Assembly: GCA_038230415.1 (NCBI GenBank)
Contig: JBBRNH010000010.1
Location: 30,055 to 94,054 of the forward strand
DNA: 64,000 nt
Direction: 5' to 3'
Origin: JBBRNH01 sp038230415
GTDB lineage: Bacteria; Bacteroidota; Bacteroidia; Cytophagales; Spirosomataceae
Position 1 is the first letter of the stretch. The number at the start of each line of letters is the position of its first letter. The translations under genes were made by a program, and so were the position numbers. The notes below the pieces were generated by a model that had not been told where the DNA came from, made no database searches, and saw only the letters and a list, made by a program, of their open reading frames with translations. Positions 1 through 10,205 of the stretch are shown here, piece after piece.

Positions 1-1200
1 ATTGGCCGCGACGGAAAGTTAGAATACTCGATTGTGGTTGACCAGGGCAATGAGCGCAACAAACCCCTCACGGTAAAAGTCCCGACCACCAAGTCAACCC
101 AAACGGCGAAGCCCGACAACGTGAACCCGGATATTCTGCGGAGCCCGTTCAAACTCAAAAACTTAGACTCGTTAGAATTGGATTCGTACCTGAATCCGAA
201 CTACACCTTTGATAACTACATCGAGGGCGATTGCAACCGATTGGCCCGCAATGCCGGTCATGCCGTTGCCACCCGCCCCGGTTCCACGGCGTTTAATCCG
301 CTGATGGTGTATGGTGGCGTGGGGTTGGGTAAAACGCACCTCGTGCAGGCCATTGGTAACTTTATCAAGAATAATAACGAAAGTAAATTTGTCTTGTACG
401 TCACCTCCGAGAAATTCACGAATCAGTTTGTGAACGCTATCAAAACCGATGCCCTCCGCGATTTCTCGCAGTTTTATATGCAGGTTGATGTATTGGTGAT
501 TGACGACGTGCAGTTTTTGCAGCGCAAAGAAAAAACGCAGGAGATTTTCTTTCACATCTTCAACCACCTCCATCAGTCGGGCAAACAGATTATCATGACC
601 TCCGACCGCGCCCCCAAAGACCTCGCCGGGCTGGAAGATCGCCTGCTGTCTCGGTTTAAATGGGGCCTCACGGCTGACCTGCAATCGCCTGATTTAGAGA
701 CCCGGATGGCAATTATCCAGAAGAAGCTTCAGGCCGAGGGCGTGTATATCGAACCGGCGGTGATTGAATACATTGCCCAGAATGTCAGCACCAACGTCCG
801 CGAGTTAGAGGGCGTAATTATCTCGCTCATGGCGCAGGCATCGCTTAATCGGCGCGAAATTGACCTCGATCTCACCAAACACACCCTGCGAAACATTGTG
901 ATGGACACCCACCGCGAGGTGTCGGTTGATGTAATTCAGGAACTCGTGGCCGAGTATTTCGGCGTTACCGTTGCCGACCTGAAATCGAAAAGCCGCAAGC
1001 GCGAGGTGGTGCTGCCGCGTCAGATTGCGATGTTTATCGCCAAGGAAAAAACCAATATGCCGCTCAAATCAATCGGATTTCACTTCGGTGGCCGCGACCA
1101 CAGCACCGTTATTCACTCCGTTGAAGCCGTTACGGAGATGCTGAAAGATAACGCCGAAACCCGCGACATCGTGGCGAAACTCATTGCTTACTTTAAGTAA
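1..1200 (+). CDS. dnaA: chromosomal replication initiator DnaA (5' end outside window)
   Basis: Initiator ATPase that binds DnaA boxes and melts oriC. The frame is open from base 1 and the first codons read like the end of DnaA domain I, so the gene starts upstream and the GTG at 34 is not the real start. About 399 residues are present, so most of the ~80-residue domain I is missing. The AAA+ core shows Walker A GGVGLGKTHL and Walker B VLVIDDVQFL. Domain IV carries the DNA-binding signature GGRDHSTVIHS near the C-terminus. It ends 11 bp before a convergent VOC gene. No DnaA-box cluster was seen downstream. Identification is secure. Confidence 0.97.
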   Translation: MGRDGKLEYSIVVDQGNERNKPLTVKVPTTKSTQTAKPDNVNPDILRSPFKLKNLDSLELDSYLNPNYTFDNYIEGDCNRLARNAGHAVATRPGSTAFNPLMVYGGVGLGKTHLVQAIGNFIKNNNESKFVLYVTSEKFTNQFVNAIKTDALRDFSQFYMQVDVLVIDDVQFLQRKEKTQEIFFHIFNHLHQSGKQIIMTSDRAPKDLAGLEDRLLSRFKWGLTADLQSPDLETRMAIIQKKLQAEGVYIEPAVIEYIAQNVSTNVRELEGVIISLMAQASLNRREIDLDLTKHTLRNIVMDTHREVSVDVIQELVAEYFGVTVADLKSKSRKREVVLPRQIAMFIAKEKTNMPLKSIGFHFGGRDHSTVIHSVEAVTEMLKDNAETRDIVAKLIAYFK

Positions 1201-1211
1201 AAATTTGTTTG

Positions 1212-1604
1212 TCAGGCTGTTATCTCTATCCGATTTTGTTCCGGGTCAAGCACCACGCTTTCGTAGTAGCCATCGCCTGTTCGGCGGGGTTCGCCCACAA
1301 TTGGGTAGCCATCGGCCCGAAGCCGTTCAGTAAAGGCATTAACGGCGGCATTGCTGCCAACCGAGATGGCAAAATGAATCAGCCCCGAAAACTGCATCAG
1401 CACATCGTTTTTTGAGTCGGGAATCCCTGGCATCTGCATCAGATCAAGGCGCGGGCCACCGTCGGGAAACGTCAGAAAATACGACGAGAGGCCTTTCGTC
1501 GGGTTCACGTATTTGGTGTTGGCTGTTGCACCAAAATAGGTTTCATAAAAGGCCCGCATCCGTTCTAAATCACGAACCCACAAGGCAAGGTGGTCAATAG
1601 TCAT
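1212..1604 (-). CDS. VOC-family (glyoxalase/bleomycin-resistance fold) protein
   Basis: A 130-residue single-module vicinal oxygen chelate protein. The N-terminus (MTIDHLALWVRDLERM) is the typical first beta-alpha unit with a metal-ligand His at position 4. A second His lies in LIHFAISVG and the C-terminal strand ends DPEQNRIEIT with the usual Glu ligand. The family includes lactoylglutathione lyases, dioxygenases and resistance proteins; the substrate cannot be told from sequence. It follows the NUDIX gene by 9 bp on the same strand, so the two are probably co-transcribed. Confidence 0.85.
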   Translation of the reverse strand: MTIDHLALWVRDLERMRAFYETYFGATANTKYVNPTKGLSSYFLTFPDGGPRLDLMQMPGIPDSKNDVLMQFSGLIHFAISVGSNAAVNAFTERLRADGYPIVGEPRRTGDGYYESVVLDPEQNRIEITA

Positions 1605-1613
1605 GGCCGCAAG

Positions 1614-2180
1614 CTACGCATGAAGTTTCAGATAGTACAGGAGCATAATGGTTTTTCCGTCCATGATCTCGCCCGTTTCAATCATGCCAAGTGCCTGATT
1701 CAGTGGAAGTTCCAGCACTTCTATATCTTCTTCGTCAACGCCCCCGCCGGTGGTTCGTTCGGTGTGTTGACTGTATTCGGCGAGGTAAAAAAACAGCCGT
1801 TCCGTCACCGAACCGGGACTCATGTAGGCTTCCATCACCTTGCGGACAGCGGTAAGTTTAAACCCCGTTTCCTCTTCGGTTTCGCGGATGATTGCCGTTT
1901 GCGGATCGTCGTTATCGAGCAAACCGGCGCAGGTTTCGATGAGCATCCCGGTTGGGTTTCCGTTGATGAACGTGGGCAACCGAAACTGCCGGGTCAGAAT
2001 CACGGTGTCGGTTTCGGGGTTGTGGAGCAGGATAGTAGCTCCGTTGCCCCGGTCGTATGCTTCGCGGTGCTGGGTCGAAACGGTGCCGGTTGCGTGCCGG
2101 TACTGAAACGTAAATTTCTTGAGGACATACCAGTTGTCTGATAGCAGTGTTTCACTGAGCAGTTGAACACGGTCATTCAT
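1614..2180 (-). CDS. NUDIX hydrolase, GDP-mannose pyrophosphatase (NudK)-like
   Basis: About 188 residues from the ATG at 2180; an in-frame ATG at 2219 exists but lies in a tandem repeat and is less likely. The NUDIX box is visible as GLLDNDDPQTAIIRETEEET, with the catalytic REtEEEtG core. The preceding ETCAG and the following MSPGSVTERLFFYLAEY match the ADP-ribose/GDP-mannose pyrophosphatase group. It should hydrolyse nucleoside diphosphate sugars to NMP plus sugar phosphate in the cytoplasm. It is likely the first gene of a two-gene unit with the VOC protein and is divergent from the methylase gene. Confidence 0.85.
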   Translation of the reverse strand: MNDRVQLLSETLLSDNWYVLKKFTFQYRHATGTVSTQHREAYDRGNGATILLHNPETDTVILTRQFRLPTFINGNPTGMLIETCAGLLDNDDPQTAIIRETEEETGFKLTAVRKVMEAYMSPGSVTERLFFYLAEYSQHTERTTGGGVDEEDIEVLELPLNQALGMIETGEIMDGKTIMLLYYLKLHA

Positions 2181-2214
2181 TTTGATTGAATTTGATTGAA
2201 TTTGATTAATTTTG
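2181..2214 (+). promoter_or_regulatory. tandem 10-bp repeat containing a Bacteroidota-type promoter
   Basis: TTTGATTGAA is repeated just over three times in the gap between divergent genes. Its last unit forms TAATTTTG (2207-2214), an exact match to the TAnnTTTG -7 box. TTTG at 2181-2184 lies 22 bp upstream, an acceptable -33 spacing. The repeat therefore supplies both promoter boxes; gain or loss of a unit would change the spacing by 10 bp. Confidence 0.6.
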
Positions 2215-2219
2215 AGCAA

Positions 2220-3077
2220 ATGTACAGTTTCTGTTTAAGAAAGGCCGGTTCAACGGTTATTAATGTAGCTACGGTTCCGCAGCGAAGCCCGTTCCGATAT
2301 GCGGGCGGAAAAACGTGGGCTATTCCGGTTGTCAGAAAGTGGCTTCAGCAAGACGGTAATCCGGTATCGTTGCTTGTTGAGCCGTTTGCCGGTGGTGGCA
2401 TTGTGAGCATAACGGCGGCTGCTGAAAATTTAGCCAATCAGATAAACATGGTGGAGTTGGATAGTGAAGTGGCAGCTGTCTGGAAAACGATACTTGGGTC
2501 AGACAATGCCTGGCTAATTGACCGCATTCTATTGTTTGATTTGTCGCTCGAAAACGTCAGGCAGGAACTCGCCAAACCAGAAAAAACAACTAAAGACATT
2601 GCCTTTTGCACCATCCTGAAAAACCGGGTTAATCATGGCGGCATATTGGCTCCGGGAGTCGGGATGTTGAAAGTGGGCGAGAAAGGAAAAGGAATTGCAT
2701 CGCGCTGGTATCCAGAGACGTTAGCCAGACGAATCGCTGAAATTGGGTTGATAAAACATAAGATTACTCCCTGCGAAGGCGACGGTTTTGCTGCCATTGC
2801 CACGCACATTGATAACCCGTTGTGTTATTTTTTTATTGACCCGCCCTACGTTGTGGCTGGCAAACGGCTATACACCCACTTCGAGATAAATCACGCCCAT
2901 TTGTTTGAGTTAACAGCAGCACTTACCGGACGGTTTTTGTTGACCTACGACGATACGCCCGAAATCAGAAACTTAGCCGAAAAATACGGCCTCTTGCACA
3001 CAACTGTACCGATGAAAACAACCCATCATGTAGAGAAACGGGAACTGCTGATTTCTGATAATTTCGACTGGTTGTAA
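2220..3077 (+). CDS. orphan D12-class N6-adenine DNA methyltransferase (Dam-like)
   Basis: About 285 residues. Motif I is EPFAGGG and the catalytic motif IV is DPPY. The N-terminal SPFRYAGGK is the usual D12/Dam start motif. It transfers methyl from AdoMet to adenine N6; the target site is unknown. No restriction endonuclease or specificity subunit is adjacent, so it is probably solitary. ATG 2220 was chosen because it follows the -7 box by five bases; a leaderless start is implied. The next gene (DeoR) starts 21 bp after its stop. Confidence 0.9.
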   Translation: MYSFCLRKAGSTVINVATVPQRSPFRYAGGKTWAIPVVRKWLQQDGNPVSLLVEPFAGGGIVSITAAAENLANQINMVELDSEVAAVWKTILGSDNAWLIDRILLFDLSLENVRQELAKPEKTTKDIAFCTILKNRVNHGGILAPGVGMLKVGEKGKGIASRWYPETLARRIAEIGLIKHKITPCEGDGFAAIATHIDNPLCYFFIDPPYVVAGKRLYTHFEINHAHLFELTAALTGRFLLTYDDTPEIRNLAEKYGLLHTTVPMKTTHHVEKRELLISDNFDWL

Positions 3078-3098
3078 TGCACTCCGCCAGAAATACCC

Positions 3099-3851
3099 AT
3101 GAACTTCCAAACCCGCAAAACTCAGATTCTCCGCGCCTTAGACGAACGTAACTCGCTTGATGTGAAAGACCTGGTTAATTTGCTCAATGCGTCGGAGATG
3201 ACCGTCCGGCGCGATTTGGTGCAGATGGCCGCGTTGGGGTTGCTCGTCAGAACGCGGGGCGGGGCCATGCGGGCCGGGGCCGATGTACGCCCGTTTCAGT
3301 TTGCCAACAAAACCGCCCTCAACGCCGAACGCAAAGACTACATTGCCCAGGTAGCAGCCACTGAAATTCAGGACGGCGACGTGATTTTTATGGACTGCGG
3401 CAGTACTGTTTTCCGGCTCTGTGAGTTTGTCAGAAGTAAACGTATCACGGTCATTACCAACTCGTTGCCGGTTGTGGGCGCGTTGCTTGGCAGCGACGTA
3501 AGAATCAACTTGGTCGGGGGTGAGATTGACCACCACCGGCAGGCCGCGCATGGCCTTGTGGCCGAACAACACATTGCCCGGTATCGGGCCAATCGGGCCT
3601 TTATTGGGGTAGATGGCATCTCATTGGTAACCGGCCTGACCGCCAATTCAGAGGCCGAAGCCCGTGCCGCCACCGCTATGGCAACCCACGCCGACCGGGT
3701 GTATCTCCTGGCTGATTCGTCGAAATTGGAGCGTGACAGCTACCTGCAATTTGCGCCGTTGACGCTGTTTGATGTCCTGATTACCGATAATCAGGCCGAT
3801 GCGGAGGTGCTGGAACGCTACCGGCAGGCGGGGTTGGCGGTGTTGAACTAA
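3099..3851 (+). CDS. DeoR/GlpR-family transcriptional regulator
   Basis: 250 residues. The N-terminal winged helix-turn-helix covers roughly residues 5-60, with the family signature EMTVRRDLVQMAALGLLVRTRGG. The C-terminal DeoR sensor domain (isomerase-like fold) shows MDCGSTVFRLCEF and the phosphosugar-type loop ITNSLPVV. DeoR proteins usually respond to phosphorylated sugars. Here the gene lies directly upstream of a 5-oxoprolinase/hydantoinase, an unusual partner, so the effector is uncertain. Confidence 0.9.
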   Translation: MNFQTRKTQILRALDERNSLDVKDLVNLLNASEMTVRRDLVQMAALGLLVRTRGGAMRAGADVRPFQFANKTALNAERKDYIAQVAATEIQDGDVIFMDCGSTVFRLCEFVRSKRITVITNSLPVVGALLGSDVRINLVGGEIDHHRQAAHGLVAEQHIARYRANRAFIGVDGISLVTGLTANSEAEARAATAMATHADRVYLLADSSKLERDSYLQFAPLTLFDVLITDNQADAEVLERYRQAGLAVLN

Positions 3852-3859
3852 GTGAACCG

Positions 3860-3867
3860 TATTTTTG
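3860..3867 (+). promoter_or_regulatory. TAnnTTTG -7 box, four bases before ATG
   Basis: TATTTTTG is an exact -7 match ending four bases before the oxoprolinase ATG at 3872. This implies initiation at or next to the start codon (leaderless mRNA). No clear -33 TTTG was found at standard spacing, so the call is moderate. Confidence 0.5.
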
Positions 3868-3871
3868 CCGA

Positions 3872-6800
3872 ATGTGGCAACTCTCCATTGATACCGGCGG
3901 CACCTTTACCGACGGCCTTGCCCGCGACCCCGCCGGGAATTTCCACCGCATTAAAGTGTTGAGTAGTAGCTGTCTGCGCGGTCGGTTCCAGGATGGTAAA
4001 GTCAGTGCACCCTGGCTCACGGCCCCGATTTTCGGTGGATACCGGGTGCAGGTTCTTGAAACCGGGCAAACGGCCACCATTGTCAGTCTGACTACCGATG
4101 GCATCCTGATAACATCGCCAACGCTGCAACTCACCAACGCGGCAACAATCCAACTCAGCACCGGCGAAGAAGCCCCCGTTCTGGCAGCCCGGCTGCTGAC
4201 GCAAACGCCACTGAATCAGTCGTTGCCACCGCTCGAAATGCGGCTCGGCACCACACGCGGCACCAACGCCCTGCTCGAACGGCGGGGCGGGCGCGTGGCA
4301 CTGCTCGTTACCAAAGGGTTCAAAGACCTGCTCCTGATTGGTACGCAGCAACGGCCAAACCTGTTTCAGTTGGCAATTCCGCCCGCCGAAGTGCTATATG
4401 AAACGGTGCTGGAAGTGGATGAACGCACAACGGCAACGGGCGAGATTCGGCAACCACTCAGCCCGGAAACCCTTGCTCGGATTATCACCGATTTGCAAAA
4501 AATCAGACCCGATGCCATTGCTATCTCGTTCCTGAACGCCTACCGAAACCCCATTCACGAACAACAAGTAGCCGACGCGCTGACTGAGGCCGGATTTTTG
4601 GTTGTCACGCGCTCAACCGAGGTTTCTGCCGCGCCGGGCTACGTGGCCCGCACCCAAACCGCCGTTATTGATGCCTATCTCACGCCTGTTCTGCGCCAGT
4701 ATCTCGCCAATGTTCAGGCACAACTTGGCGAGCATCCCGTTCGGGTAATGACGAGTGCGGGTGGCTTGGTGCGGGCCGATTTGTTTCGGCCCAAAGACAG
4801 CCTGTTAAGCGGCCCGGCGGGGGGCGTAATCGGGGCCGCGCACGTTGCCCAAACATACGGCCCGGCCCTGACGCTCGATATGGGCGGCACCAGTACCGAC
4901 GTGGCCCGTTGCGATGGCCCGCCCGACTACCGTTTCTCAACTACCATCGGGCCGTTTGCGTTGCAGTTGCCGTCGCTGGCGATTGAAACCGTTGCGGCTG
5001 GGGGCGGGTCGGTGTGCTGGTTCGATGCGGTGGCCGGGCAGTTGCGCGTGGGGCCGCAGAGCGCGGGAGCCAACCCCGGCCCGGCCTGCTACGGAGCCGG
5101 TGCGCCCGGTCAGCCGTTGCTGTTGACCATCACCGATGTAAACCTGCTTACGGGCCGGTTGCTACCCCGTCAATTCGGGATTCCGGTCTTTGCCGACAAA
5201 GCCGAAGCCGCCCTCAATGCTCTTATCCGGCAAATTGAAACCGTTGCTGATGCGGCTCCTGAGCGGGCCGAATTGCTGGCCGGGCTGCTGCAAATTGCCA
5301 ACGAAGCAATGGCCGGAGCGATCCGAAAAATATCCGTTTCGCGGGGGTTAGACCCGGCCTGGTACTCACTGCTGTTGTTTGGCGGGGCGGGTGGTTTGCA
5401 CGGTTGTGGCGTGGCCGACCTGCTGGGAATCAAGCGGTTGATTCTGCCCTTCGATGGCGGTTTGTTAAGTGCCGTTGGCATCGGTCAGGCCCGGATCGAG
5501 CGGGTTGGGTCGCGGTCTGTGCTGCGGTTACTGGCCGGGGTGCATGGCACACTACCGGATTTGGTGTCGGATTTGATCGCCCAAACTACCGCCGAACTGC
5601 GTGAAGATACCGGGCCGGAAACGCCCGTTGACGTTCGTTCCTGCTGGCTGGCAATGCGGCTGGCCGGTCAGGAAAGTACGCTCGATGTGGCATTTCAGGA
5701 TTCGGGTTTGGGTGCGTTGGTAGCTGATTTTCAGGCCCGTTACCGGAGTATTTACGGTCATTATCCCGAAACAGCTACTGGTCAGCCCCGTCCGGTTGAG
5801 GTCGAAAGTATTCGGGTAGTCGTCAGCAGGTCAGCGTCAGAGAATCAGGCCGTAGCAGCGTTTGCTCCCGAATCAATCCAGCAACAAACGATGCTGCGGC
5901 CCGAACCCGGCGATGCTCCCGCGTACAACTGGCCTATGTTGAACCCCGGCGACACCTTCGCCGGCCCGGCCTTGCTGCTCAATACTACGTCGTCGGCATA
6001 CATCGAAGCAGGCTGGACGGCCACGGTTGAGGCTGATTTGATGGTGATTGCCCGGAAAGATGTTGTTGAACCGCTTGCCCCGGTTTTAAAACCGGGGCAA
6101 AAAATTTCCGGGCAATCTGTTATCCAGACCGAACTCTTTGCCCGCCGATTTATGGCTGTTGCCGGGGAAATGGGCGCACAGTTGCAGCGAACGGCATTCT
6201 CGGTGAACGTGAAAGAACGGCTCGATTTTTCGTGCGCCGTGTTGGATGCCGACGGTCGGTTGGTTGCCAACGCTCCGCATATTCCGGTGCATCTGGGCAG
6301 TTTGGGCGTTTGTACCCGGCTCGTAACCAGCGTGTTGCCACTTGGCCCCGGCGACGTTGCCATCACCAACCACCCCGGTTTTGGCGGCTCACACCTGCCC
6401 GACGTAACGCTGATTCAGGCCGTTTTTGCTGACTCGGATAATATTAACCACCTACCGCAGCGCATCGGTTACGTTGTCAACCGCGCTCACCACGCCGAAA
6501 TTGGTGGTAAAGTACCCGGCTCTATGCCACCCGATGCCACGAGTTTGGTGGAAGAGGGCGTGGTTTTAGAACCGATGTATGTGGTCAGAAACGGGCAGTT
6601 TTTGTGGGACCCGTTGCCCGAATCGCCCGGTATTGCGACCCGGTTTACCAATGCGCCTTACCCAACCCGCGCCCTTGCGGAGAACCGTGCCGACATCGAA
6701 GCGGCCATTGCTTCGCTCCGAACGGGTGAAACGGCCCTGCGCGAACTCGCCCGGCAGCACGGCCCCGATACCGTTCGGCACTACATGAACCAACTGGCCC

Positions 6801-7690
6801 AGACCGCCACCGATGCACTGCGCCGGGTGCTGAAACCGCTTGACGGTCAGGCGTTTGATGCCGAAGAATGGTTAGACGACGGCCACCGGATTTGCGTAAA
6901 AATCACGGTGAAAAACGAGCGTGTCACGTTCGATTTTCGGGGAACGTCAGCCGTGCATCCGCGTAATCTCAACGCCAATATTTCGATTCTGAACAGTGCG
7001 GTGTTGTATGTACTGCGGCTTTGGGTTGATGAAGACATCCCGCTTAACGAGGGGCTGATGGAACCCGTTTCGATTATCCTGCCCGAATCAACTTTGTTGA
7101 ATCCGGTTTTCTCTGACGATCCTGCACAATGCCCCGCCGTTGTGGGCGGCAATACCGAAGTCAGTCAGCGATTGGTAGATGCGCTGCTTAAAGCCCTGAA
7201 CCTCAGCGCGTGCAGCGCGGGAACGATGAATAATTTTCTGTTTGGCAATGATAACTTCGGCTATTACGAAACCATCGGCGGGGGGGCGGGCGCAACCGAG
7301 GGGCAGGCCGGTCGGTCGGGGGTGCATCAGAACATGACCAACACCAAACTCACCGACCCCGAAGAATTGGAACGGCGGTATCCGGTGCGGCTCCATGAAT
7401 TTTCGTTGCGGCCAAACTCCGGCGGGGCCGGGCGGTGGCGGGGCGGAGACGGCCTGATTCGGGATATCGAATTTCTGGAACCCGTACAGGCAACCCTGTT
7501 GAGTCAGCACCGGCTCGTGGCTCCCTACGGCATCAACGGCGGAGAGCCGGGCGCGGTGGGTCAGCAGTTTTTGATCGGCACCGACGGTGTGGAAACCAAG
7601 TTGCCGGGCATCTTTACGCGGGCCATGCTGCCCGGCGAACGCATCCGCATCGAAACGCCGGGTGGGGGCGGGGTTGGTGCCGCAGCGTAG
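3872..7690 (+). CDS. 5-oxoprolinase / hydantoinase A-B fusion
   Basis: 1272 residues, matching the full-length fused form of ATP-dependent 5-oxoprolinase, which opens 5-oxoproline to glutamate; N-methylhydantoinases are relatives with the same fold. The HyuA half opens with DTGGTFTDG, then [28 protein letters not shown] and [12 protein letters not shown]. The HyuB half begins around residue 750 ([17 protein letters not shown]) and ends in a Gly-rich tail. The A/B linker is encoded by a perfect 26-bp palindrome (6075-6100). It follows deoR by 20 bp. Substrate choice between oxoproline and a hydantoin is not settled. Confidence 0.88.
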   Translation: MWQLSIDTGGTFTDGLARDPAGNFHRIKVLSSSCLRGRFQDGKVSAPWLTAPIFGGYRVQVLETGQTATIVSLTTDGILITSPTLQLTNAATIQLSTGEEAPVLAARLLTQTPLNQSLPPLEMRLGTTRGTNALLERRGGRVALLVTKGFKDLLLIGTQQRPNLFQLAIPPAEVLYETVLEVDERTTATGEIRQPLSPETLARIITDLQKIRPDAIAISFLNAYRNPIHEQQVADALTEAGFLVVTRSTEVSAAPGYVARTQTAVIDAYLTPVLRQYLANVQAQLGEHPVRVMTSAGGLVRADLFRPKDSLLSGPAGGVIGAAHVAQTYGPALTLDMGGTSTDVARCDGPPDYRFSTTIGPFALQLPSLAIETVAAGGGSVCWFDAVAGQLRVGPQSAGANPGPACYGAGAPGQPLLLTITDVNLLTGRLLPRQFGIPVFADKAEAALNALIRQIETVADAAPERAELLAGLLQIANEAMAGAIRKISVSRGLDPAWYSLLLFGGAGGLHGCGVADLLGIKRLILPFDGGLLSAVGIGQARIERVGSRSVLRLLAGVHGTLPDLVSDLIAQTTAELREDTGPETPVDVRSCWLAMRLAGQESTLDVAFQDSGLGALVADFQARYRSIYGHYPETATGQPRPVEVESIRVVVSRSASENQAVAAFAPESIQQQTMLRPEPGDAPAYNWPMLNPGDTFAGPALLLNTTSSAYIEAGWTATVEADLMVIARKDVVEPLAPVLKPGQKISGQSVIQTELFARRFMAVAGEMGAQLQRTAFSVNVKERLDFSCAVLDADGRLVANAPHIPVHLGSLGVCTRLVTSVLPLGPGDVAITNHPGFGGSHLPDVTLIQAVFADSDNINHLPQRIGYVVNRAHHAEIGGKVPGSMPPDATSLVEEGVVLEPMYVVRNGQFLWDPLPESPGIATRFTNAPYPTRALAENRADIEAAIASLRTGETALRELARQHGPDTVRHYMNQLAQTATDALRRVLKPLDGQAFDAEEWLDDGHRICVKITVKNERVTFDFRGTSAVHPRNLNANISILNSAVLYVLRLWVDEDIPLNEGLMEPVSIILPESTLLNPVFSDDPAQCPAVVGGNTEVSQRLVDALLKALNLSACSAGTMNNFLFGNDNFGYYETIGGGAGATEGQAGRSGVHQNMTNTKLTDPEELERRYPVRLHEFSLRPNSGGAGRWRGGDGLIRDIEFLEPVQATLLSQHRLVAPYGINGGEPGAVGQQFLIGTDGVETKLPGIFTRAMLPGERIRIETPGGGGVGAAA
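6075..6100. repeat. perfect 26-bp palindrome inside oxoprolinase linker
   Basis: Left arm TTGCCCCGGTTTT is followed directly by its exact reverse complement, with no loop. It is read in frame as Leu-Ala-Pro-Val-Leu-Lys-Pro-Gly-Gln and falls between the HyuA and HyuB domains. It resembles the other coding palindromes in this window in position (a domain linker) though not in sequence. Confidence 0.85.
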
Positions 7691-7799
7691 CGCGGGCGGA
7701 AACCCGCGATGTGTAATCTTTTCCTCGGTCTGTGTCTTCACAGACCACTATAAATCAGCCAGATACGGTTGGTTGGTGAAGACACAGACCGAAGGAAAG
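7690..7799. repeat. two intergenic hairpins after oxoprolinase
   Basis: A short hairpin with arms CGCGGG/CCCGCG (7690-7707) begins at the stop codon. A larger one has arms CGGTCTGTGTCTTCA (7726-7740) and TGAAGACACAGACCG (7777-7791), with further pairing outside. The first matches the family also seen at 40999-41059 and the second the family at 51031-51089. They lie between convergent genes and may act as a terminator, but are clearly dispersed repeats. Confidence 0.8.
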
Positions 7800-7806
7800 A
7801 GAAAAA

Positions 7807-8328
7807 TTATGGAACCCGTTTAAAGGTGGTGGTGAGCGTATACAAAACCTTTTTCTTGTTCGCATCTTCCTCTTCCCCCTGAATAGTCATAGTGAAGCCG
7901 GTCAGGGAACGTTTCAGGGCGTATACATTCACCACTTTATCTTCATCGGTCAGGGTAAGTTTATCACCATCGAGTTTCCAGGTGCCGGTCAGTTTGGGTG
8001 GAATCGTTATCGTGGAATTAGCGTCTTTTATGGTGCATGAAGATGGTGAGGTGGCACTGATGCCGCCATTCTGCCCGAAGCTATATGTAATTTCAGTGTA
8101 GCAGTTGGTCTGGGCAAGTTGTTTGTAGAAGACCACGAAATCGTCAATCCTGGCACCAAAAAAATCAATGGCCGGGCTGACTTTATCCGCCGTAATCTGA
8201 TAGTTTCCAGCGAGTGAGGCCGGTTCAACCGAATTGGACGATGAGCCGCAGTTGCTAAGACCAACGGGCAGGGTTAGCAGAAGAACCCCGGTGAAAAACC
8301 GGGTAAACAGACGTGAAAATGTAAACAT
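7807..8328 (-). CDS. lipocalin-like lipoprotein, function unknown
   Basis: 173 residues with a signal peptide ending in a lipobox-like SNCGSSS (Cys about residue 27), so it should be lipid-anchored. The rest alternates short beta-strand-like segments; GTWKLDGDKLTLTDED resembles the bacterial lipocalin-like/DUF4923-type repeats that report residual beta structure. No catalytic motif was recognised. It is convergent with the oxoprolinase and divergent from the fucosidase. Confidence 0.7.
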   Translation of the reverse strand: MFTFSRLFTRFFTGVLLLTLPVGLSNCGSSSNSVEPASLAGNYQITADKVSPAIDFFGARIDDFVVFYKQLAQTNCYTEITYSFGQNGGISATSPSSCTIKDANSTITIPPKLTGTWKLDGDKLTLTDEDKVVNVYALKRSLTGFTMTIQGEEEDANKKKVLYTLTTTFKRVP

Positions 8329-8454
8329 GAATGGAGGTTTTGAACGGGATGATAACTACCCGCAAAGATGCAGCAAGTAAACTAATCCGGCAAACAAATA
8401 CGATAGTAAATCAACCATCAACCTGACTTTATCCGGCAAAACCGAACCCGCTTT

Positions 8455-9774
8455 ATGGCCCGATTACTTCTTTTCTGTTTGTTGCTCACAACCAGCGCAC
8501 TGGCCCAGCCCGGCTACCGGCCTACACCCGAAAACGTGGCTGCCCGCACCGCGTTTCAGGACGATAAATTCGGGCTGTTCATCCACTGGGGCGTGTATAG
8601 CACCTTAGCCAATGGCGAGTGGGTGATGCACAACACGCAGATTCCGGCGGCTACCTACGAAAAACTCCCGGCTCTCTTTAACCCCACCGCTTTTGATGCC
8701 AAAGCCTGGGTAGCACTGGCAAAAAACGCGGGCATGAAATACATCACCATCACCAGCAAACATCACGACGGTTTTGCCATGTATGACTCTAAAGTCTCTG
8801 ATTATGATATTGTTGACCGAACGCCCTACAAAAAAGACGTGCTGAAATTATTGGCCGACGAGTGCCGGGCGCAGGGAATCAAGTTGTTTTTTTATCATTC
8901 TCACCTCGACTGGCATCATCCCGATTATTTTCCGCGTGGCACTACCGGGCGCACCGCCGACCGCCCCGAAGCCGGAAATTTTGACAATTACCTGAAGTAT
9001 ATGGACACCCAACTCACCGAGCTGCTCACTAACTACGGCTCTGTTGCCGGCATCTGGTTTGATGGCTGGTGGGATCAGGAAGTGCCAAAATCCCCCAAAG
9101 GCGAGCGCAAAACTCAGATTGACTGGCAATTGGGCCGAACATACGCCAATATTCACCGGCTCCAGCCGGCGGCTTTGATTGGCAACAATCACCACGTAGC
9201 CCCGTTTGAGGGCGAAGATTTTCAGATGTTCGAGAAAGACCTGCCCGGCAAAAGCACTACCGGCTTTAACGAGGGGCAGACTATTGGGGCGTTGCCGCTC
9301 GAAACCTGCGAGACGATGAATAATTCATGGGGATTTTCTCTGAAAGACGACCGGCATAAATCAACCAAAGACCTCGTACATTACCTGGTGAAAGCTGCCG
9401 GGGCCAACGCCAATTTTCTGCTCAACGTGGGGCCGATGCCCAACGGACAGATTCAGCCCGAATTTGTGAAAACCTTGGCCGAAATCGGTCAATGGACGCA
9501 GCAGTACGGTGAAACGATTTATGGCACACGCGGTGGCCCTATATCGGCCCGGCCCTGGGGCGTAACCACCGCCAAAGGCAACCGGATGTTTGTGCATGTC
9601 CTCGACTGGGCCGACCGCAACCTGCCCCTGCCGCCGATACCAAAAAAAATCAAATCAGCTAAACTGTTTGCGGGTGGGCAACCCGTAAAATTCCTGCAAA
9701 CTCCCGAACAGGTTATGCTTGCCCTGCCGGCGGTTCCGGCAGGATTTGACACCGTTATCGAGATCGAGTTTTAG
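8455..9774 (+). CDS. secreted alpha-L-fucosidase, GH29
   Basis: 439 residues with an N-terminal signal peptide cleaved near ALAQ. The GH29 barrel shows [21 protein letters not shown] and GIWFDGWWD; the Asp in WFDG (about residue 203) is the expected nucleophile. [10 protein letters not shown] and a C-terminal beta-sandwich are typical. It removes terminal alpha-L-fucose from glycans, probably in the periplasm. The hairpin at 9796-9832 is a plausible terminator. Confidence 0.95.
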   Translation: MARLLLFCLLLTTSALAQPGYRPTPENVAARTAFQDDKFGLFIHWGVYSTLANGEWVMHNTQIPAATYEKLPALFNPTAFDAKAWVALAKNAGMKYITITSKHHDGFAMYDSKVSDYDIVDRTPYKKDVLKLLADECRAQGIKLFFYHSHLDWHHPDYFPRGTTGRTADRPEAGNFDNYLKYMDTQLTELLTNYGSVAGIWFDGWWDQEVPKSPKGERKTQIDWQLGRTYANIHRLQPAALIGNNHHVAPFEGEDFQMFEKDLPGKSTTGFNEGQTIGALPLETCETMNNSWGFSLKDDRHKSTKDLVHYLVKAAGANANFLLNVGPMPNGQIQPEFVKTLAEIGQWTQQYGETIYGTRGGPISARPWGVTTAKGNRMFVHVLDWADRNLPLPPIPKKIKSAKLFAGGQPVKFLQTPEQVMLALPAVPAGFDTVIEIEF

Positions 9775-9795
9775 GGTTGTGCAGTGGCATGGCAG

Positions 9796-9832
9796 CAGCG
9801 TTGCCGGGTAACCAAGCATCCCGGCAACGCTG
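9796..9832 (+). terminator. hairpin downstream of fucosidase gene
   Basis: Perfect 13-bp arms CAGCGTTGCCGGG (9796-9808) and CCCGGCAACGCTG (9820-9832), 22 bp past the stop codon. There is no strong T-run after it, so termination is plausible rather than certain. Confidence 0.6.
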
Positions 9833-9848
9833 TTGCTGTGTTACGCTG

Positions 9849-9856
9849 TACCTTTG
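9849..9856 (+). promoter_or_regulatory. TAnnTTTG -7 box for YbjQ-like gene
   Basis: TACCTTTG is an exact -7 match 28 bp upstream of the ATG at 9885. No good -33 box is visible because the preceding hairpin occupies that region. Confidence 0.5.
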
Positions 9857-9884
9857 TCACTCGCTACCTTACAACTCAAAACCA

Positions 9885-10205
9885 ATGCTGATAACCACTA
9901 CCCATAACATCGAAGGCAAGCACATTGCGCAGTACATCGGTTTAGTCAACGGCGAAGCGATCATTGGGGCTAACTTCGTGCGAGACCTGTTTGCCAACAT
10001 CACCGACGTGGTTGGTGGCCGCTCCGGGGCGTATGAACAGGGCCTGCGCGAAGCCAAAAGCATCGCCATCAAAGAAATGATCGAGCAGGCGCAACGGCTC
10101 GGCGCAACGGCCATCATTGGCGTTGACCTTGACTTTCAGACCATTGGCGGCAACGGCTCCATGCTCATGGTGTCGGCCAATGGCACGGCGGTGGTGCTTG
10201 ACTGA
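9885..10205 (+). CDS. YbjQ/UPF0145 family protein
   Basis: 106 residues from ATG 9885; an upstream in-frame ATG would add an unlikely Cys-rich leader crossing a hairpin and the promoter. The family pattern is clear: [21 protein letters not shown], then a repeated beta-alpha unit and [16 protein letters not shown], then SANGTAVVL at the end. These pentameric proteins are annotated as putative heavy-metal binding; no function is established. It stands alone. Confidence 0.88.
   Translation: MLITTTHNIEGKHIAQYIGLVNGEAIIGANFVRDLFANITDVVGGRSGAYEQGLREAKSIAIKEMIEQAQRLGATAIIGVDLDFQTIGGNGSMLMVSANGTAVVLD

Noticed and set aside
1201..1211. oriC next to dnaA
   Set aside because: The gap to the convergent gene is 11 bp and no DnaA-box cluster was seen; upstream of dnaA lies outside the window.
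1590..2141. Plus-strand open frame of 183 codons
   Set aside because: It mirrors the NUDIX gene, whose REtEEEtG motif is on the minus strand.
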